From Betaproteobacteria bacterium (lineage in GTDB: Bacteria; Pseudomonadota; Gammaproteobacteria; Burkholderiales; Burkholderiaceae_F), in NCBI GenBank assembly GCA_016861185.1, contig BOKW01000001.1, positions 62,001-126,000 on the forward strand: a stretch of DNA of 64,000 nucleotides, written 5' to 3'. The translations under genes were made by a program, and so were the position numbers. Positions 41,188 to 49,408 of this stretch are shown here, in pieces. Under the pieces are notes generated by a model. The model was not told where the DNA came from, did no database searches, and saw nothing but the letters and a program-made list of their open reading frames with translations. The stretch's first letter is position 1, and each line of letters begins with the position of its first letter.

Positions 41188-41441
41188 GACGGGCCCCCGT
41201 GACGACGAGTGGGACGGTCTCCTTTCGGACGTCGCTGCCGTTTGCGCTCGGCGCGGTCCTCGTGGGCGCCGCGCGGCGGATCGCCGCACGCCGCGGAAGG
41301 CGCATGGCCCACCGGCGTGACGGACGGATCGACGCGTTCGGCGGCGATCGTCGGTCCGCCGCGCAACGGCCGCAACGCCGATTCGACCGAACGCCGCTCG
41401 CCGCGACGAAACGCAGGCTAGGCGCGCCGAGCGCGCGGCGC

Positions 41442-41455
41442 GTTGCAGGAATTGC
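41442..41455 (+). promoter_or_regulatory. Shared motif copy 2 (GTTGCAGGAATTGC)
   Basis: Third-position match to the consensus GTTGCA-N3-ATTGC, 254 bp upstream of paralog 1 and 10 bp after the stop of paralog 2. Confidence 0.5.
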
Positions 41456-41465
41456 GCGCGAGCGC

Positions 41466-42419
41466 TCAGCGCCGCGCGCCGGCGACGGAGGCGCGCGCCG
41501 CACCCCGCCGCAGCGCCACACCGCTCGCGCCGAAGCAGCGGCGCAGCTGACGGAACATCGTGAAGCGCGTGCCGAAGCCGGCCGCGAGCGCGATATCGCT
41601 CAGATCGTCGTCGGTGGTTTCGATCAGCCGCCGCGCGACCGCGGCGCGCTTGCGCTGCAGGAAAGCGTGCGGCGTGACGCCGTACACGCGCCGGAACAGG
41701 CGCACGAGGTGGTACTTCGACAGCCGTGCCGCGGCGGCAATGTCGTCGAGCGCGAGCGACTCCGCGTAGCACGACAGCAGATAGTCGGCGGCGCGCTCGA
41801 CGCGGGTGAGCAGCTCGCGGCGGGTGGCGGGTCGCAACGCTTCGATCGAGTCGCTGCGCCGGTGGAAACCGCGCTCGGCCTGCACCAGGCGCGCCAGCAG
41901 TTGGGTCAACTCCTCTTCGAGCCAGGTCTCGTCGTCTTCGCCGGTGTCGATCGCCGCGACCAGCGCGCGCAATCGCGGCGTCACGAGCTCGTCGTTCCGA
42001 CGCAGGTGTTCGGCGAAGGCAAGCGGACGCTCGCGCGGCGCCGGGCCGTCGTCGAGCGCGCCGGCGAGCCCCGCGACCAGCTCGCCGCACAGCGCCTGCG
42101 CCATGCGCGGGCGGAAGAAGATGCCGATGCTGTCGATCGGGCGCGGCTCGCGCAGCTCGCTCGCGTAGGTCTGCCCCTCGTTCAGCACCAGATAGCTGTC
42201 GTCGTCGACTGCCAGGCGCCGGCCGCCGATGAAGTACGACTCGGTCCCGCCCCAGGCCGCCTTGATCGACAGCGTCTGCGTAAAGGGCGGGAACTCGGCC
42301 GTCGCCGCGCGGGCGCGCACGACCGCGTTTTCGCGCCCCCAGCGCGTGTAGAAGGCCGCGCGGTAGGCCGCGTTGGCGGGCGTGGGGGGCCAGACGTCGG
42401 GAAAACTGCGCAAGATCAT
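41466..42419 (-). CDS. AraC family regulator, paralog 2
   Basis: 317 residues, closely parallel to the adjacent paralog through the whole length: LSIKAAWGGTESYFIGGRRL, VDDDSYLVLNEGQTYASELR, LDDIAAAARLSKYHLVRLFR and LAAGFGTRFTMFRQLRRCFG. The ATG has a GAGG about 7 bases upstream. The pair likely arose by tandem duplication. It diverges from the exported protein at 42601, and motif copy 3 lies between the two. Confidence 0.88.
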   Translation of the reverse strand: MILRSFPDVWPPTPANAAYRAAFYTRWGRENAVVRARAATAEFPPFTQTLSIKAAWGGTESYFIGGRRLAVDDDSYLVLNEGQTYASELREPRPIDSIGIFFRPRMAQALCGELVAGLAGALDDGPAPRERPLAFAEHLRRNDELVTPRLRALVAAIDTGEDDETWLEEELTQLLARLVQAERGFHRRSDSIEALRPATRRELLTRVERAADYLLSCYAESLALDDIAAAARLSKYHLVRLFRRVYGVTPHAFLQRKRAAVARRLIETTDDDLSDIALAAGFGTRFTMFRQLRRCFGASGVALRRGAARASVAGARR

Positions 42420-42500
42420 CGCGACCTCGAGCCTCGGCAGCGTGCTCGGCGCGTCCGCACGCGCGCGGCAACGAGCGTAGCGCCGCGATGTCGCGCGCGC

Positions 42501-42514
42501 GTTGCAGAAATTGC
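42501..42514 (+). promoter_or_regulatory. Shared motif copy 3 (GTTGCAGAAATTGC)
   Basis: In the divergent region between AraC paralog 2 (81 bp from its start) and the exported protein at 42601 (86 bp). This copy best shows direct TTGCA repeats spaced by 9 bp: TTGCAGAAATTGCA. Confidence 0.6.
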
Positions 42515-42600
42515 ACGCCGGAGAGCCGCGCGCAAGCCGTGCAACGCGCGATCGGCTGCCGCCGCCTAGCATCGACGCGCTGCACCATCCGCGCAAGGAC

Positions 42601-43146
42601 ATGACGATGATCGACGCGAAATGGGTGAGATTCGGAGCGCGGGTCGCCGCGTCGGGCGCCTGCGCGCTCGCCTCCGCGGGCGCGGTGGCGCAGGCGCCGG
42701 CCGACTGTCGCGCCGCCGAACATCGTCAGTTCGATTTCTGGATCGGCGACTGGATCGTGCGCTGGACCGACGCGCAGGGCCGCGCGTTCGAAGGCCGCAA
42801 CCGCATCCGCAAGACGCTCGACGACTGCGTCGTGCTCGAGGAATTCGACGGCCGCCCCGGCACACCGCTGCGCGGCATCAGCGTCTCGACCTACGACCGC
42901 AAGGCCGGCCGCTGGCGCCAGACCTGGGTCGACAACGGCGGGGGCTACCTCGACTTCGAAGGCGGCATCGAAGCGGGCCGCATGGTGCTCGTGCGCCGCG
43001 CGAGCGTCGGCGGCCGCACCGTGCTGCAGCGGATGGTCTTCGGCGACATCGAACGCGACGCGCTCACGTGGGACTGGCAGCGCTCGGACGACGAGGGTCG
43101 CACGTGGACGACGACCTGGCGGCTCGCGTATCGCCGCGTCCCGTAA
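42601..43146 (+). CDS. Exported DUF1579-like protein
   Basis: 181 residues. A signal-like N-terminus (ARVAASGACALASAGAVAQA) precedes a beta-rich domain with the pattern FDFWIGDWIVRWTDAQGRAF, KTLDDCVVLEEFDGRPGTPL and YDRKAGRWRQTWVDNGGGYL. This resembles the DUF1579/lipocalin-like group in which a FWxGxW motif opens the fold. The C-terminal part (LTWDWQRSDDEGRTWTTTWR) also fits. Function unknown. It may be regulated by the divergent AraC paralog; a perfect palindrome follows as a shared terminator. Confidence 0.75.
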   Translation: MTMIDAKWVRFGARVAASGACALASAGAVAQAPADCRAAEHRQFDFWIGDWIVRWTDAQGRAFEGRNRIRKTLDDCVVLEEFDGRPGTPLRGISVSTYDRKAGRWRQTWVDNGGGYLDFEGGIEAGRMVLVRRASVGGRTVLQRMVFGDIERDALTWDWQRSDDEGRTWTTTWRLAYRRVP

Positions 43147-43157
43147 GAAAGAACGAA

Positions 43158-43175
43158 GGCGCCCGCGCGGGCGCC
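43158..43175. terminator. Bidirectional GC hairpin (GGCGCCCGCGCGGGCGCC)
   Basis: A perfect 18-bp palindrome between the convergent stops of the DUF1579-like gene (43146) and the TonB receptor (43199). It follows AAGAAAGAACGAA and precedes CTCGTCC; there is no T-tract on either side, so termination is inferred from position. Confidence 0.65.
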
Positions 43176-43198
43176 CTCGTCCTGCGGCCGATGCGCGT

Positions 43199-45778
43199 CT
43201 AACGGAAGCGGTAGGTCAGGTTCGCATAGAAGAAGCGCCCGCGGTTGTTGTACAGCTCGGCGAAGCCCATCTGCGTGTAGCGATTGCTGCTGCCGTTCTG
43301 GTTGCTGAACGGGGGCATGTTGTCGAACACGTTCTTGACGCCGCCGGTCAGCGTCAGGTCCTTGAAGCCCGCGTACGAGACCTGCAGATCGACTTCCTCG
43401 TGGCTGCCGACGCGCCGCTGCGTCACCAGCGGCCAGGCGCGGTCGGTGTCGTAGAAGCCGCCCACCGAGCGCAGCGCGACCTGCGTGGACCACGCGCCCT
43501 TTTCCGCGAGCAACGACAGCACGTTGCGCCAGCGCGGCAGCGCGTACGTGGCGATGAACTCGGCCCAGTCGTCCTGCGCGCTGCTCTTGGTCTTCTGGTG
43601 GTAGTAGTAGGTGAACAGGTCGCGCACCGTCACGTTGCCGATCGACGTTCCGGGAAAGCGCAGCTTGGCGTCGACGTCGACGCCGGAGTTCGTCAGCTCG
43701 GCGATGTTCTGCAGGTTCGTGAAGATGCGCAAACGCCCGCCCTGGCTGCTGTACCGCCCCTCCCGGATCGCCGTGTCCAGCGTCGGCTGCGCGATGTTGT
43801 CCTTCTTGTGGATGCGCCAGAAGTCCACGCTCGCCGCGAACGCGGGTCCGACCTCGAAGACGACGCCGAGGTTGATCGTTTCGCCCTTCTCGGGCTTCAG
43901 ATCGGGGTTCGAGCCATTGACCTGGAACGCGTTGATCGTGCACCCCGGCGGCGCGCCGAGCAGCACGCACTGGTCGTCGTCGGTGATCGTCGCCGCGCCT
44001 TCCTCCTGCGCGCCGAAGAGCTGCTTCAGCGAAGGCGCGCGGAAGCTTTCGGTGTAGGAGGCGCGCAGCAGCAGGTTGGGCCGGACCTGGTACTTGACCG
44101 CGCCTTTCAGGCTCGTCGCGCTTTCGTTCGGATAGTCGTCGTAGCGCGCCGCGAGCTGCGCTTCGACGCTGCGGACGACCGGGATGCTCAACTCGGCGAA
44201 AGCCGCCTTCGCCGAGCGCGACGCGTTGACCGCGGCCTGCTGGATGCTGCCCAGCACCAGCCCCTGCTGCGTCAGCTCGTCGGGCGTGTCGGCGAGCTTC
44301 TCCTTGATCGACGACACGCCGACCGCGTACAGCAGCGGCCCGGCCGGAAGCGGCAGCGCTTCGCCCGAGACCTGCGCGTTGACGAAGTCGATCGTGCTCT
44401 TGCCTTCGCGCCGCGGCGTGACCAGCAGGCTGCTGACGAGCGCCGGATCGTTGTTCGTCGAGGTCGGGTCGAGCTGCCCGGCGGCGATCGCGTTGAACGA
44501 GGTGACCGCGTTCAGATAGCCGCTGTCCTGGTTGACGACCTTGCTTTCGCCGCGGCCGAAGTTGAATTTCCAGTCCAGGCCGAAGCTGCTGCCCTCCACG
44601 CCGGCCGCCGTGTGCAGCAGCTTGGATTCGCGGTCGGTCATGCGGTTGCCGGCCTGCAGGAAGCGTCCGCCGACGAGGTAGAAGCCAGGGAAACCGAGGG
44701 CCGTCGCGTCCGCGCCGGGCGGCGGCGGCAGGATCGCATTCGGCGCGAAGCTCGTGGTCGGGATCAGGAAGATGTCGGGCGCCGGATGCGCGTCGAAGTG
44801 GTCCTCGGTCTTCGAATGGATCACCTCGACGAAGCCGCGGATGTCGGGCGTGATCATGAACGAGCCCATGCCCATCGCGCTCAGGCGGTCGGCGCCGTTG
44901 TACGCGGTCAGGATGCGCTCGTTGAAGTCGTAGCGGCACACGACGTTCAGGTTGGCCGGCGGGCACGGCGTATACGGGCTGATGCTGCCGAACGAGTTCG
45001 CATCGACCCAGTTGCCGGTCGGCGCGAAGGTGCTGCGCGCGTCTGTTCCGCCGAAGCGGCGGAAGTCGACCGAACGCGAGATGTCGCGGTCCTTGCGCAG
45101 GATCGGATCGCGCTTGAAGTAGTCGACCGCGAAGAAGGCGTTGAAGCGGTCCTTGGCGAGGTCGCCGAAGCCGGCGGCGATGCCGGCCGAGGTTTCCTTG
45201 CCGTCGCTGCGCGAAGACTGTCCGTAGCCCGCGCGCGCCTCGATGCCCCGGTAGTCGCGCTTCGTGATGAAGTTGATCACGCCGGCCACGGCGTCGGCGC
45301 CGTAGATCGCCGAGCCGCCGTCCTTCAGGATCTCGATGCGCTCGATCGCGCTGATCGGGATCATGTTGATGTCGACCGCAGCGCCCGCGCCCGAGGAGTC
45401 GTACAGCGCGTTGACCGGAAGCCGCCGACCGTTCAGCAGCACCAGCAGGTCCGTTTCCGCGAGGCCGCGCAGCAGCACGTTGGCCGTGCCCGAACCCGAC
45501 GGCGAATTGCTCGCCAGTTCGCCCTGGTCGAAGATGTCGATCGAAGCGACCGAGCGGATCAGCTCGTTGATCGTCGTCGCGCCCGTGCGCTCGATGTCCT
45601 TCTTGGTGATGATCTCCACCGGCGCCGGACCCTCCTGCTGCACGCGGCGGATCGCCGAACCGGTGATCTCGACCCGCTCGAGCGTCTGTTGTGCGAGTGC
45701 GGCCGGCGTGAGCACGAATCCGGCGAGCCCGCCGAACGCGGCCGCGACCGCGCGCGTGGCTGTCTTCAATCGGAACAT
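43199..45778 (-). CDS. TonB-dependent outer-membrane receptor
   Basis: 859 residues. The signal peptide reads to about residue 29 (VAAAFGGLAGFVLTPAALAQ), then a plug domain with PAPVEIITKKDIERTGATTI, NVLLRGLAETDLLVLLNGRR and EILKDGGSAIYGADAVAGVI. The beta-barrel follows (ASYTESFRAPSLKQLFGAQE, DLKPEKGETINLGVVFEVGP, DLQVSYAGFKDLTLTGGVKN) and ends FYANLTYRFR. This is the class of receptor for oligopeptides or carbohydrate/siderophore-like ligands, not assignable further. A copy of the GTTGCA motif lies 121 bp upstream. Confidence 0.93.
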   Translation of the reverse strand: MFRLKTATRAVAAAFGGLAGFVLTPAALAQQTLERVEITGSAIRRVQQEGPAPVEIITKKDIERTGATTINELIRSVASIDIFDQGELASNSPSGSGTANVLLRGLAETDLLVLLNGRRLPVNALYDSSGAGAAVDINMIPISAIERIEILKDGGSAIYGADAVAGVINFITKRDYRGIEARAGYGQSSRSDGKETSAGIAAGFGDLAKDRFNAFFAVDYFKRDPILRKDRDISRSVDFRRFGGTDARSTFAPTGNWVDANSFGSISPYTPCPPANLNVVCRYDFNERILTAYNGADRLSAMGMGSFMITPDIRGFVEVIHSKTEDHFDAHPAPDIFLIPTTSFAPNAILPPPPGADATALGFPGFYLVGGRFLQAGNRMTDRESKLLHTAAGVEGSSFGLDWKFNFGRGESKVVNQDSGYLNAVTSFNAIAAGQLDPTSTNNDPALVSSLLVTPRREGKSTIDFVNAQVSGEALPLPAGPLLYAVGVSSIKEKLADTPDELTQQGLVLGSIQQAAVNASRSAKAAFAELSIPVVRSVEAQLAARYDDYPNESATSLKGAVKYQVRPNLLLRASYTESFRAPSLKQLFGAQEEGAATITDDDQCVLLGAPPGCTINAFQVNGSNPDLKPEKGETINLGVVFEVGPAFAASVDFWRIHKKDNIAQPTLDTAIREGRYSSQGGRLRIFTNLQNIAELTNSGVDVDAKLRFPGTSIGNVTVRDLFTYYYHQKTKSSAQDDWAEFIATYALPRWRNVLSLLAEKGAWSTQVALRSVGGFYDTDRAWPLVTQRRVGSHEEVDLQVSYAGFKDLTLTGGVKNVFDNMPPFSNQNGSSNRYTQMGFAELYNNRGRFFYANLTYRFR

Positions 45779-45898
45779 TCGATTCCCCCCGAAACGAGTG
45801 ATCGCCCGCGCCGGGAACGCGCTGCCGCGTGCCTGAGCCGCTGCGAGTCGCGGCGGGCGAAAGCGAACCGGAGGGTAGTGACGGGGATGCGACGCAGC

Positions 45899-45912
45899 GT
45901 TGCAGCGATTGC
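45899..45912 (+). promoter_or_regulatory. Shared motif copy 4 (GTTGCAGCGATTGC)
   Basis: 121 bp upstream of the TonB receptor start (45778), in the 187-bp gap before the convergent-side MaoC gene. Same 14-bp pattern as the other three copies. Confidence 0.6.
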
Positions 45913-45965
45913 TTAATGCGCCGCGTGCGGCGCAAACGCAACGGGCGACGAAACGCGCCGCGCGT

Positions 45966-46427
45966 TCAGCGCAGCAGCCGGCCGATCCACTCGGCGACCA
46001 GCGCGGGCTTCGTTTCGCCTTCGCGTTCGACGGTGACGTTCCAGGTGAGCTGCACGCCGCCGTCGACCTCGTCGAGCGCGGCGAGCACGAAGCGGCCGCG
46101 GATGCGGCTGCCCGCGCGCACCGGCGCGGTGAAGCGAACGCGGTTGAAGCCGACGTTGATGCCCGCGCGCACGCCCGTCACCACGAGCGCGCTTTCGAGC
46201 AGCCGCGTCAGCAGCGACAGGGTCATGAAGCCGTGCGCGATTGTTCCGCCGTACGGCGATTCGCGCGCGGCGCGTTCGGGATCGACGTGGATCCACTGGC
46301 GGTCGTCGATTGCGTCGGCGAACTCGTCGATGTGCGCCTGCGTGACCTGCAGCCAGTCGCTGACCACGACTTCGCGGCCGACGTGCCCGCCCAGGCGCGA
46401 GAGTTCGATGGTCGTCGGGGTCGACAT
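45966..46427 (-). CDS. MaoC-like (R)-specific enoyl-CoA hydratase
   Basis: 153 residues. The hotdog hydratase-2 motif DAIDDRQWIHVDPERA is followed by YGGTIAHGFMTLSLLTRL, with D and H in the typical D-x5-H-type pattern. It belongs to the MaoC/PhaJ group, which hydrates trans-2-enoyl-CoA to (R)-3-hydroxyacyl-CoA and often feeds PHA synthesis. The start at 46427 opens the family homology. Divergent from the rhodanese gene. Confidence 0.87.
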   Translation of the reverse strand: MSTPTTIELSRLGGHVGREVVVSDWLQVTQAHIDEFADAIDDRQWIHVDPERAARESPYGGTIAHGFMTLSLLTRLLESALVVTGVRAGINVGFNRVRFTAPVRAGSRIRGRFVLAALDEVDGGVQLTWNVTVEREGETKPALVAEWIGRLLR

Positions 46428-46592
46428 GGCGTGTTGCGCGGGGCGCGTGCTGCGGTCCGATTGTAGGCAGCGCAAATCCGCCGCGGGCGGCATGGGCATA
46501 AGGACATGACGACTCATTGTTTCCGTGCGTGGCGTCGCTGCGCCAAGATTTTTGTCTTCGCCCGCTGCGCGCAACTCGATTGCCTGCCGACC

Positions 46593-47534
46593 ATGAAACG
46601 ACTGCTGCTGTTCGTGCTCGCCCTGCTGCCCGCGCTGGCCTGGGCGAGTCCGCTGATGACGCCCGCCGAACTGTCGGCGCGGTTGAACGATCCGAATCTG
46701 CGCATCCTCGACATCCGCGACGGCAGGGACGACGCCGGCCAGACGCCCTACGACAGGGGGCACGTCGCCGGTTCGGTCCCCGCACCGTACGGGTTGTGGC
46801 GCGGCCCCGCGGACAACCCCGGCAAGCTGCCCGACGAAGCGACGCTGACGCAACTCGTGCAGCGCCTCGGCATCGATGCCGACACGCGCGCGGTGATCGT
46901 GTTCGCCGGGCGCGACTCGACCGACTTCGGCGCGGCGGCGCGCGTCTACTGGACGCTGAAAGCGATCGGCGTGCGCCAGCCCGCGATCCTGAACGGCGGG
47001 CTGAAGGCGTGGCAGGCGGCCGGGCTGCCGCTCACGACCGAACCGGCGCAGGTCGCGCCGTCGAGCTTCGCCGCCAGGCTCGATCCGAAGTTCGTCGCCA
47101 CGCGCGACGAAGTCGAGCGCATCGTCGCCAGCCGCTCGGCGACGCTGCTCGACGCTCGGCCGGCCGCGTTCTTCGAAGGCGAGAAGCGCCATGCCGCCGC
47201 CAAGGTGCCGGGCACCATCGTCGGCGCGAAGAACGTCGATAGCGCCGTGTGGTTCAAGCCCGGCGCGGCGACGATCGCCACGCCGGACGAGGTCTCGCGC
47301 ACCGCGCAGCGTTACGGCATCGACACGTCGCGGCCGACGATCTCCTTCTGCAACACCGGACACTGGGCCGCGACCAACTGGTTCGTGCTGTCCGAGCTGC
47401 TCGGCCAGAAAGACGTGAAGCTCTATCCGGAGTCGATGGTCGAATGGTCGCGCAGCGGGCTGGCGATGGACAACGTGCCGTCGCGGCTGAAGTGGCTGTG
47501 GCTCGAGCTGAAGCTCGCGCTGGGGGCGCAGTAG
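46593..47534 (+). CDS. Exported tandem-domain rhodanese (sulfurtransferase)
   Basis: 313 residues. MKRLLLFVLALLPALAWASP is a signal peptide. The N-terminal rhodanese domain has the active-site position in VIVFAGRDS without Cys (degenerate). The second has C253 in SFCNTGHWAATNWF, the persulfide-forming loop. The longer in-frame start at 46506 lacks a signal peptide at its N-terminus, so the internal ATG was chosen. The stop overlaps the YeeE start by one base. With it this suggests a thiosulfate or sulfane-sulfur handling module in the periplasm. Confidence 0.88.
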   Translation: MKRLLLFVLALLPALAWASPLMTPAELSARLNDPNLRILDIRDGRDDAGQTPYDRGHVAGSVPAPYGLWRGPADNPGKLPDEATLTQLVQRLGIDADTRAVIVFAGRDSTDFGAAARVYWTLKAIGVRQPAILNGGLKAWQAAGLPLTTEPAQVAPSSFAARLDPKFVATRDEVERIVASRSATLLDARPAAFFEGEKRHAAAKVPGTIVGAKNVDSAVWFKPGAATIATPDEVSRTAQRYGIDTSRPTISFCNTGHWAATNWFVLSELLGQKDVKLYPESMVEWSRSGLAMDNVPSRLKWLWLELKLALGAQ

Positions 47535-48676
47535 TGGCCGCAGGCGTTCTCCCCGCGACCGCCGGGACGACGGCGCCCGCGCGCCGTTCGCCGCGCGTGG
47601 TCGCGCTCTACCTGCTGGCGATCGTCGCGGCGCTCGCGGTAACCCTCGCCGCGGGATTGCGCGCGGGTCTGCTGTTCGTCATCGGATTGGGACTCGGCGC
47701 GGCGTTGGCTGCCGTGTCGTTCGGCTTCACGACGGGCTGGCGCATCTGGATCCGCGAGCGCGACCCGACCGGTTTCCTCGCGCAACTGCTGTTCATCGGT
47801 CTCGCGATGGCGGCGACGATCCCGCTGCTGGCCGCGCGCCCCGAACTCGCGGGCGCGTATGCGCCGCTGTCGGTGAGCCTCGTGCTCGGCGCGTTCGTCT
47901 TTGGCGCCGCGATGCAGGTGGCCGACGGCTGCGGCTCGGGGTCGCTGTACAAGGCCGGCATGGGCAACCTGTTCAACCTCGCCGTGCTGCCGGGCTTCAT
48001 CGCCGGCAGCTTCCTCGGCGCCGCGCACCTCGACCGATGGCTCGCGCTCGGCAGCCTGCCGCCGGTATCGCTCGTCGACGCGCTCGGCGCGGGCGGCGCG
48101 CTGATCGCCCAGCTCGCCGCACTTGCCGCGATCGCCGCGCTGCTGTGGCGCACGCGTCGCGCGACGGGCGTGCGCTGGAAGGGCAGGGGCATCTACGCCG
48201 CTGCGGTCGCGCTCGCGGTCTTCGCCGTGCTCAACCTGATCGTCGCCGGCCAACCGTGGGGCATCGTCTACGGGCTCGGGTTGTGGGGCGCGAAGATCGC
48301 GACCTGGGCCGGCTGGGATCTCGCCGCGAACGCGTTCTGGGGCCGCCCCGAGCAGCAGGCGCAGATCGCCGCGCCGCTGCTCGACGACGCGACTTCGGTG
48401 ACCAACCTCGGGCTGCTCGCCGGCGCGCTGATCGCTTCGGTTCAACGCGGCACCTTCGCGCCGCACGTGCAGGCGACGGCGAAGCAGTGGGCTGCCGCGA
48501 TCATCACCGGCCTCGTGCTCGGCTACAGCGCGCGGCTCGCGTTCGGCTGCAACATCGGCGCGTACTTCGCCGGCATCTCGACCGGCAGCGTGCACGGCTG
48601 GGTGTGGTTCGCCGCCGCGTTCGCCGGCTCGGTCGCGGGCGTGCGGCTGCGCGATCGCCTCGGACTGAAGGGATGA
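47534..48676 (+). CDS. YeeE/YedE family sulfur-compound transporter
   Basis: 380 residues, about ten membrane helices. The GTG at 47534 overlaps the rhodanese stop (TAGTG). Signature cysteine loops VADGCGSGSLYKAGMGN and FGCNIGAYFAGISTGSVHGW match YeeE/YedE proteins, some of which import thiosulfate. Residues near 95-130 and 310-360 form the repeated halves. Paired with a rhodanese and followed by a small membrane protein, it probably transports a sulfur species. Confidence 0.87.
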   Translation: MAAGVLPATAGTTAPARRSPRVVALYLLAIVAALAVTLAAGLRAGLLFVIGLGLGAALAAVSFGFTTGWRIWIRERDPTGFLAQLLFIGLAMAATIPLLAARPELAGAYAPLSVSLVLGAFVFGAAMQVADGCGSGSLYKAGMGNLFNLAVLPGFIAGSFLGAAHLDRWLALGSLPPVSLVDALGAGGALIAQLAALAAIAALLWRTRRATGVRWKGRGIYAAAVALAVFAVLNLIVAGQPWGIVYGLGLWGAKIATWAGWDLAANAFWGRPEQQAQIAAPLLDDATSVTNLGLLAGALIASVQRGTFAPHVQATAKQWAAAIITGLVLGYSARLAFGCNIGAYFAGISTGSVHGWVWFAAAFAGSVAGVRLRDRLGLKG

Positions 48677-48849
48677 CGATGCGCCGCGTGGTTTGGATCG
48701 CCCTCTTCTGGACGCTGCTGCTCGGGCTCGTCGCGCTCGACTACGTCAAGGCGCGCGCGCCGCATGACCGCTTCGCCGAACCGCCGCCGTGGGCGCTCGG
48801 CCACGAAGCGAGCGGCCGCGGCGGCCACTGCTCTTCGGCGCCGCGCTGA
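48673..48849 (+). CDS. Small membrane protein, 58 aa, of the sulfur cassette
   Basis: Too short for most gene callers. Its ATG overlaps the YeeE stop in an ATGA junction. MRRVVWIALFWTLLLGLVAL forms one membrane helix near the N-terminus. The tail (DYVKARAPHDRFAEPPPWAL, then GHEASGRGGHCSSAPR) is polar with a single Cys. The third gene of rhodanese-YeeE-X. The family was not recognised. Confidence 0.65.
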   Translation: MTMRRVVWIALFWTLLLGLVALDYVKARAPHDRFAEPPPWALGHEASGRGGHCSSAPR

Positions 48850-48894
48850 GCGGAGCGCGGCATCGGCCGCCGATTCAACAGCGCTCGCAAACGG

Positions 48895-49287
48895 CTACAG
48901 TGCGTTCATCACGCGCACGAGCCGCTCGCGCACCTCGGCCGCGACTTTCGCCAGGTCGGGGCTCGACGAAAGCTTCTGCATCGCGTCCGGGTCCATGAAC
49001 TCGACGTGCACCGCGCCGCCGTCGTCCTGACGGACGACGACGTTGCACGGCAGCAGCAGCCCGATCGTCGGTTCCGCCTCCAGCGCGCGCCGCGCGAACG
49101 GCGGGTTGCACGCGCCGAGGATCTTGTACGGCGGAATGTCGTGGTCGAGCTTCTTCTTCATCGTCGCCTTGACGTCGATCTCGGTCAGCACGCCGAAGCC
49201 CTCCTTCTGCAGCTCTGCGGTCACCTTCTCGAGCGCCTGCTCGTAGCTCATGGCGACGGTCTTGCCGAATCCATACGCGTTCTTCAC
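48895..49287 (-). CDS. DUF302 domain-containing protein
   Basis: 130 residues. The start is a GTG at 49287 with GGGAG 7 bases upstream; no in-frame ATG lies before the domain. The DUF302 fold is seen in SYEQALEKVTAELQKEGFGV, LTEIDVKATMKKKLDH, PPYKILGACNPPFARRAL and GLLLPCNVVVRQDDGGAVHV. Both conserved cysteine-containing motifs (LGACNPP and LLPCNVV) are present. The family is common in bacteria, often near sulfur or metal stress genes; no biochemical role is established. Confidence 0.87.
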   Translation of the reverse strand: MKNAYGFGKTVAMSYEQALEKVTAELQKEGFGVLTEIDVKATMKKKLDHDIPPYKILGACNPPFARRALEAEPTIGLLLPCNVVVRQDDGGAVHVEFMDPDAMQKLSSSPDLAKVAAEVRERLVRVMNAL

Positions 49288-49408
49288 GGCCAACTCCCAT
49301 GCATTCTGCGGATGGCGCACTCTACCCCGCCCGGGCCGCGCCGACAGTGACGCGCGGCACAGCCGACCGGCTATGCTCGCGCCCGCCGAAAACAACAAGG
49401 AGAAGTCG

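Noticed and set aside
41188-41465. A gene in the gap between the two AraC paralogs
   Set aside because: Frames here are Arg-rich and lack a ribosome site or known motifs; only the shared motif copy was retained.
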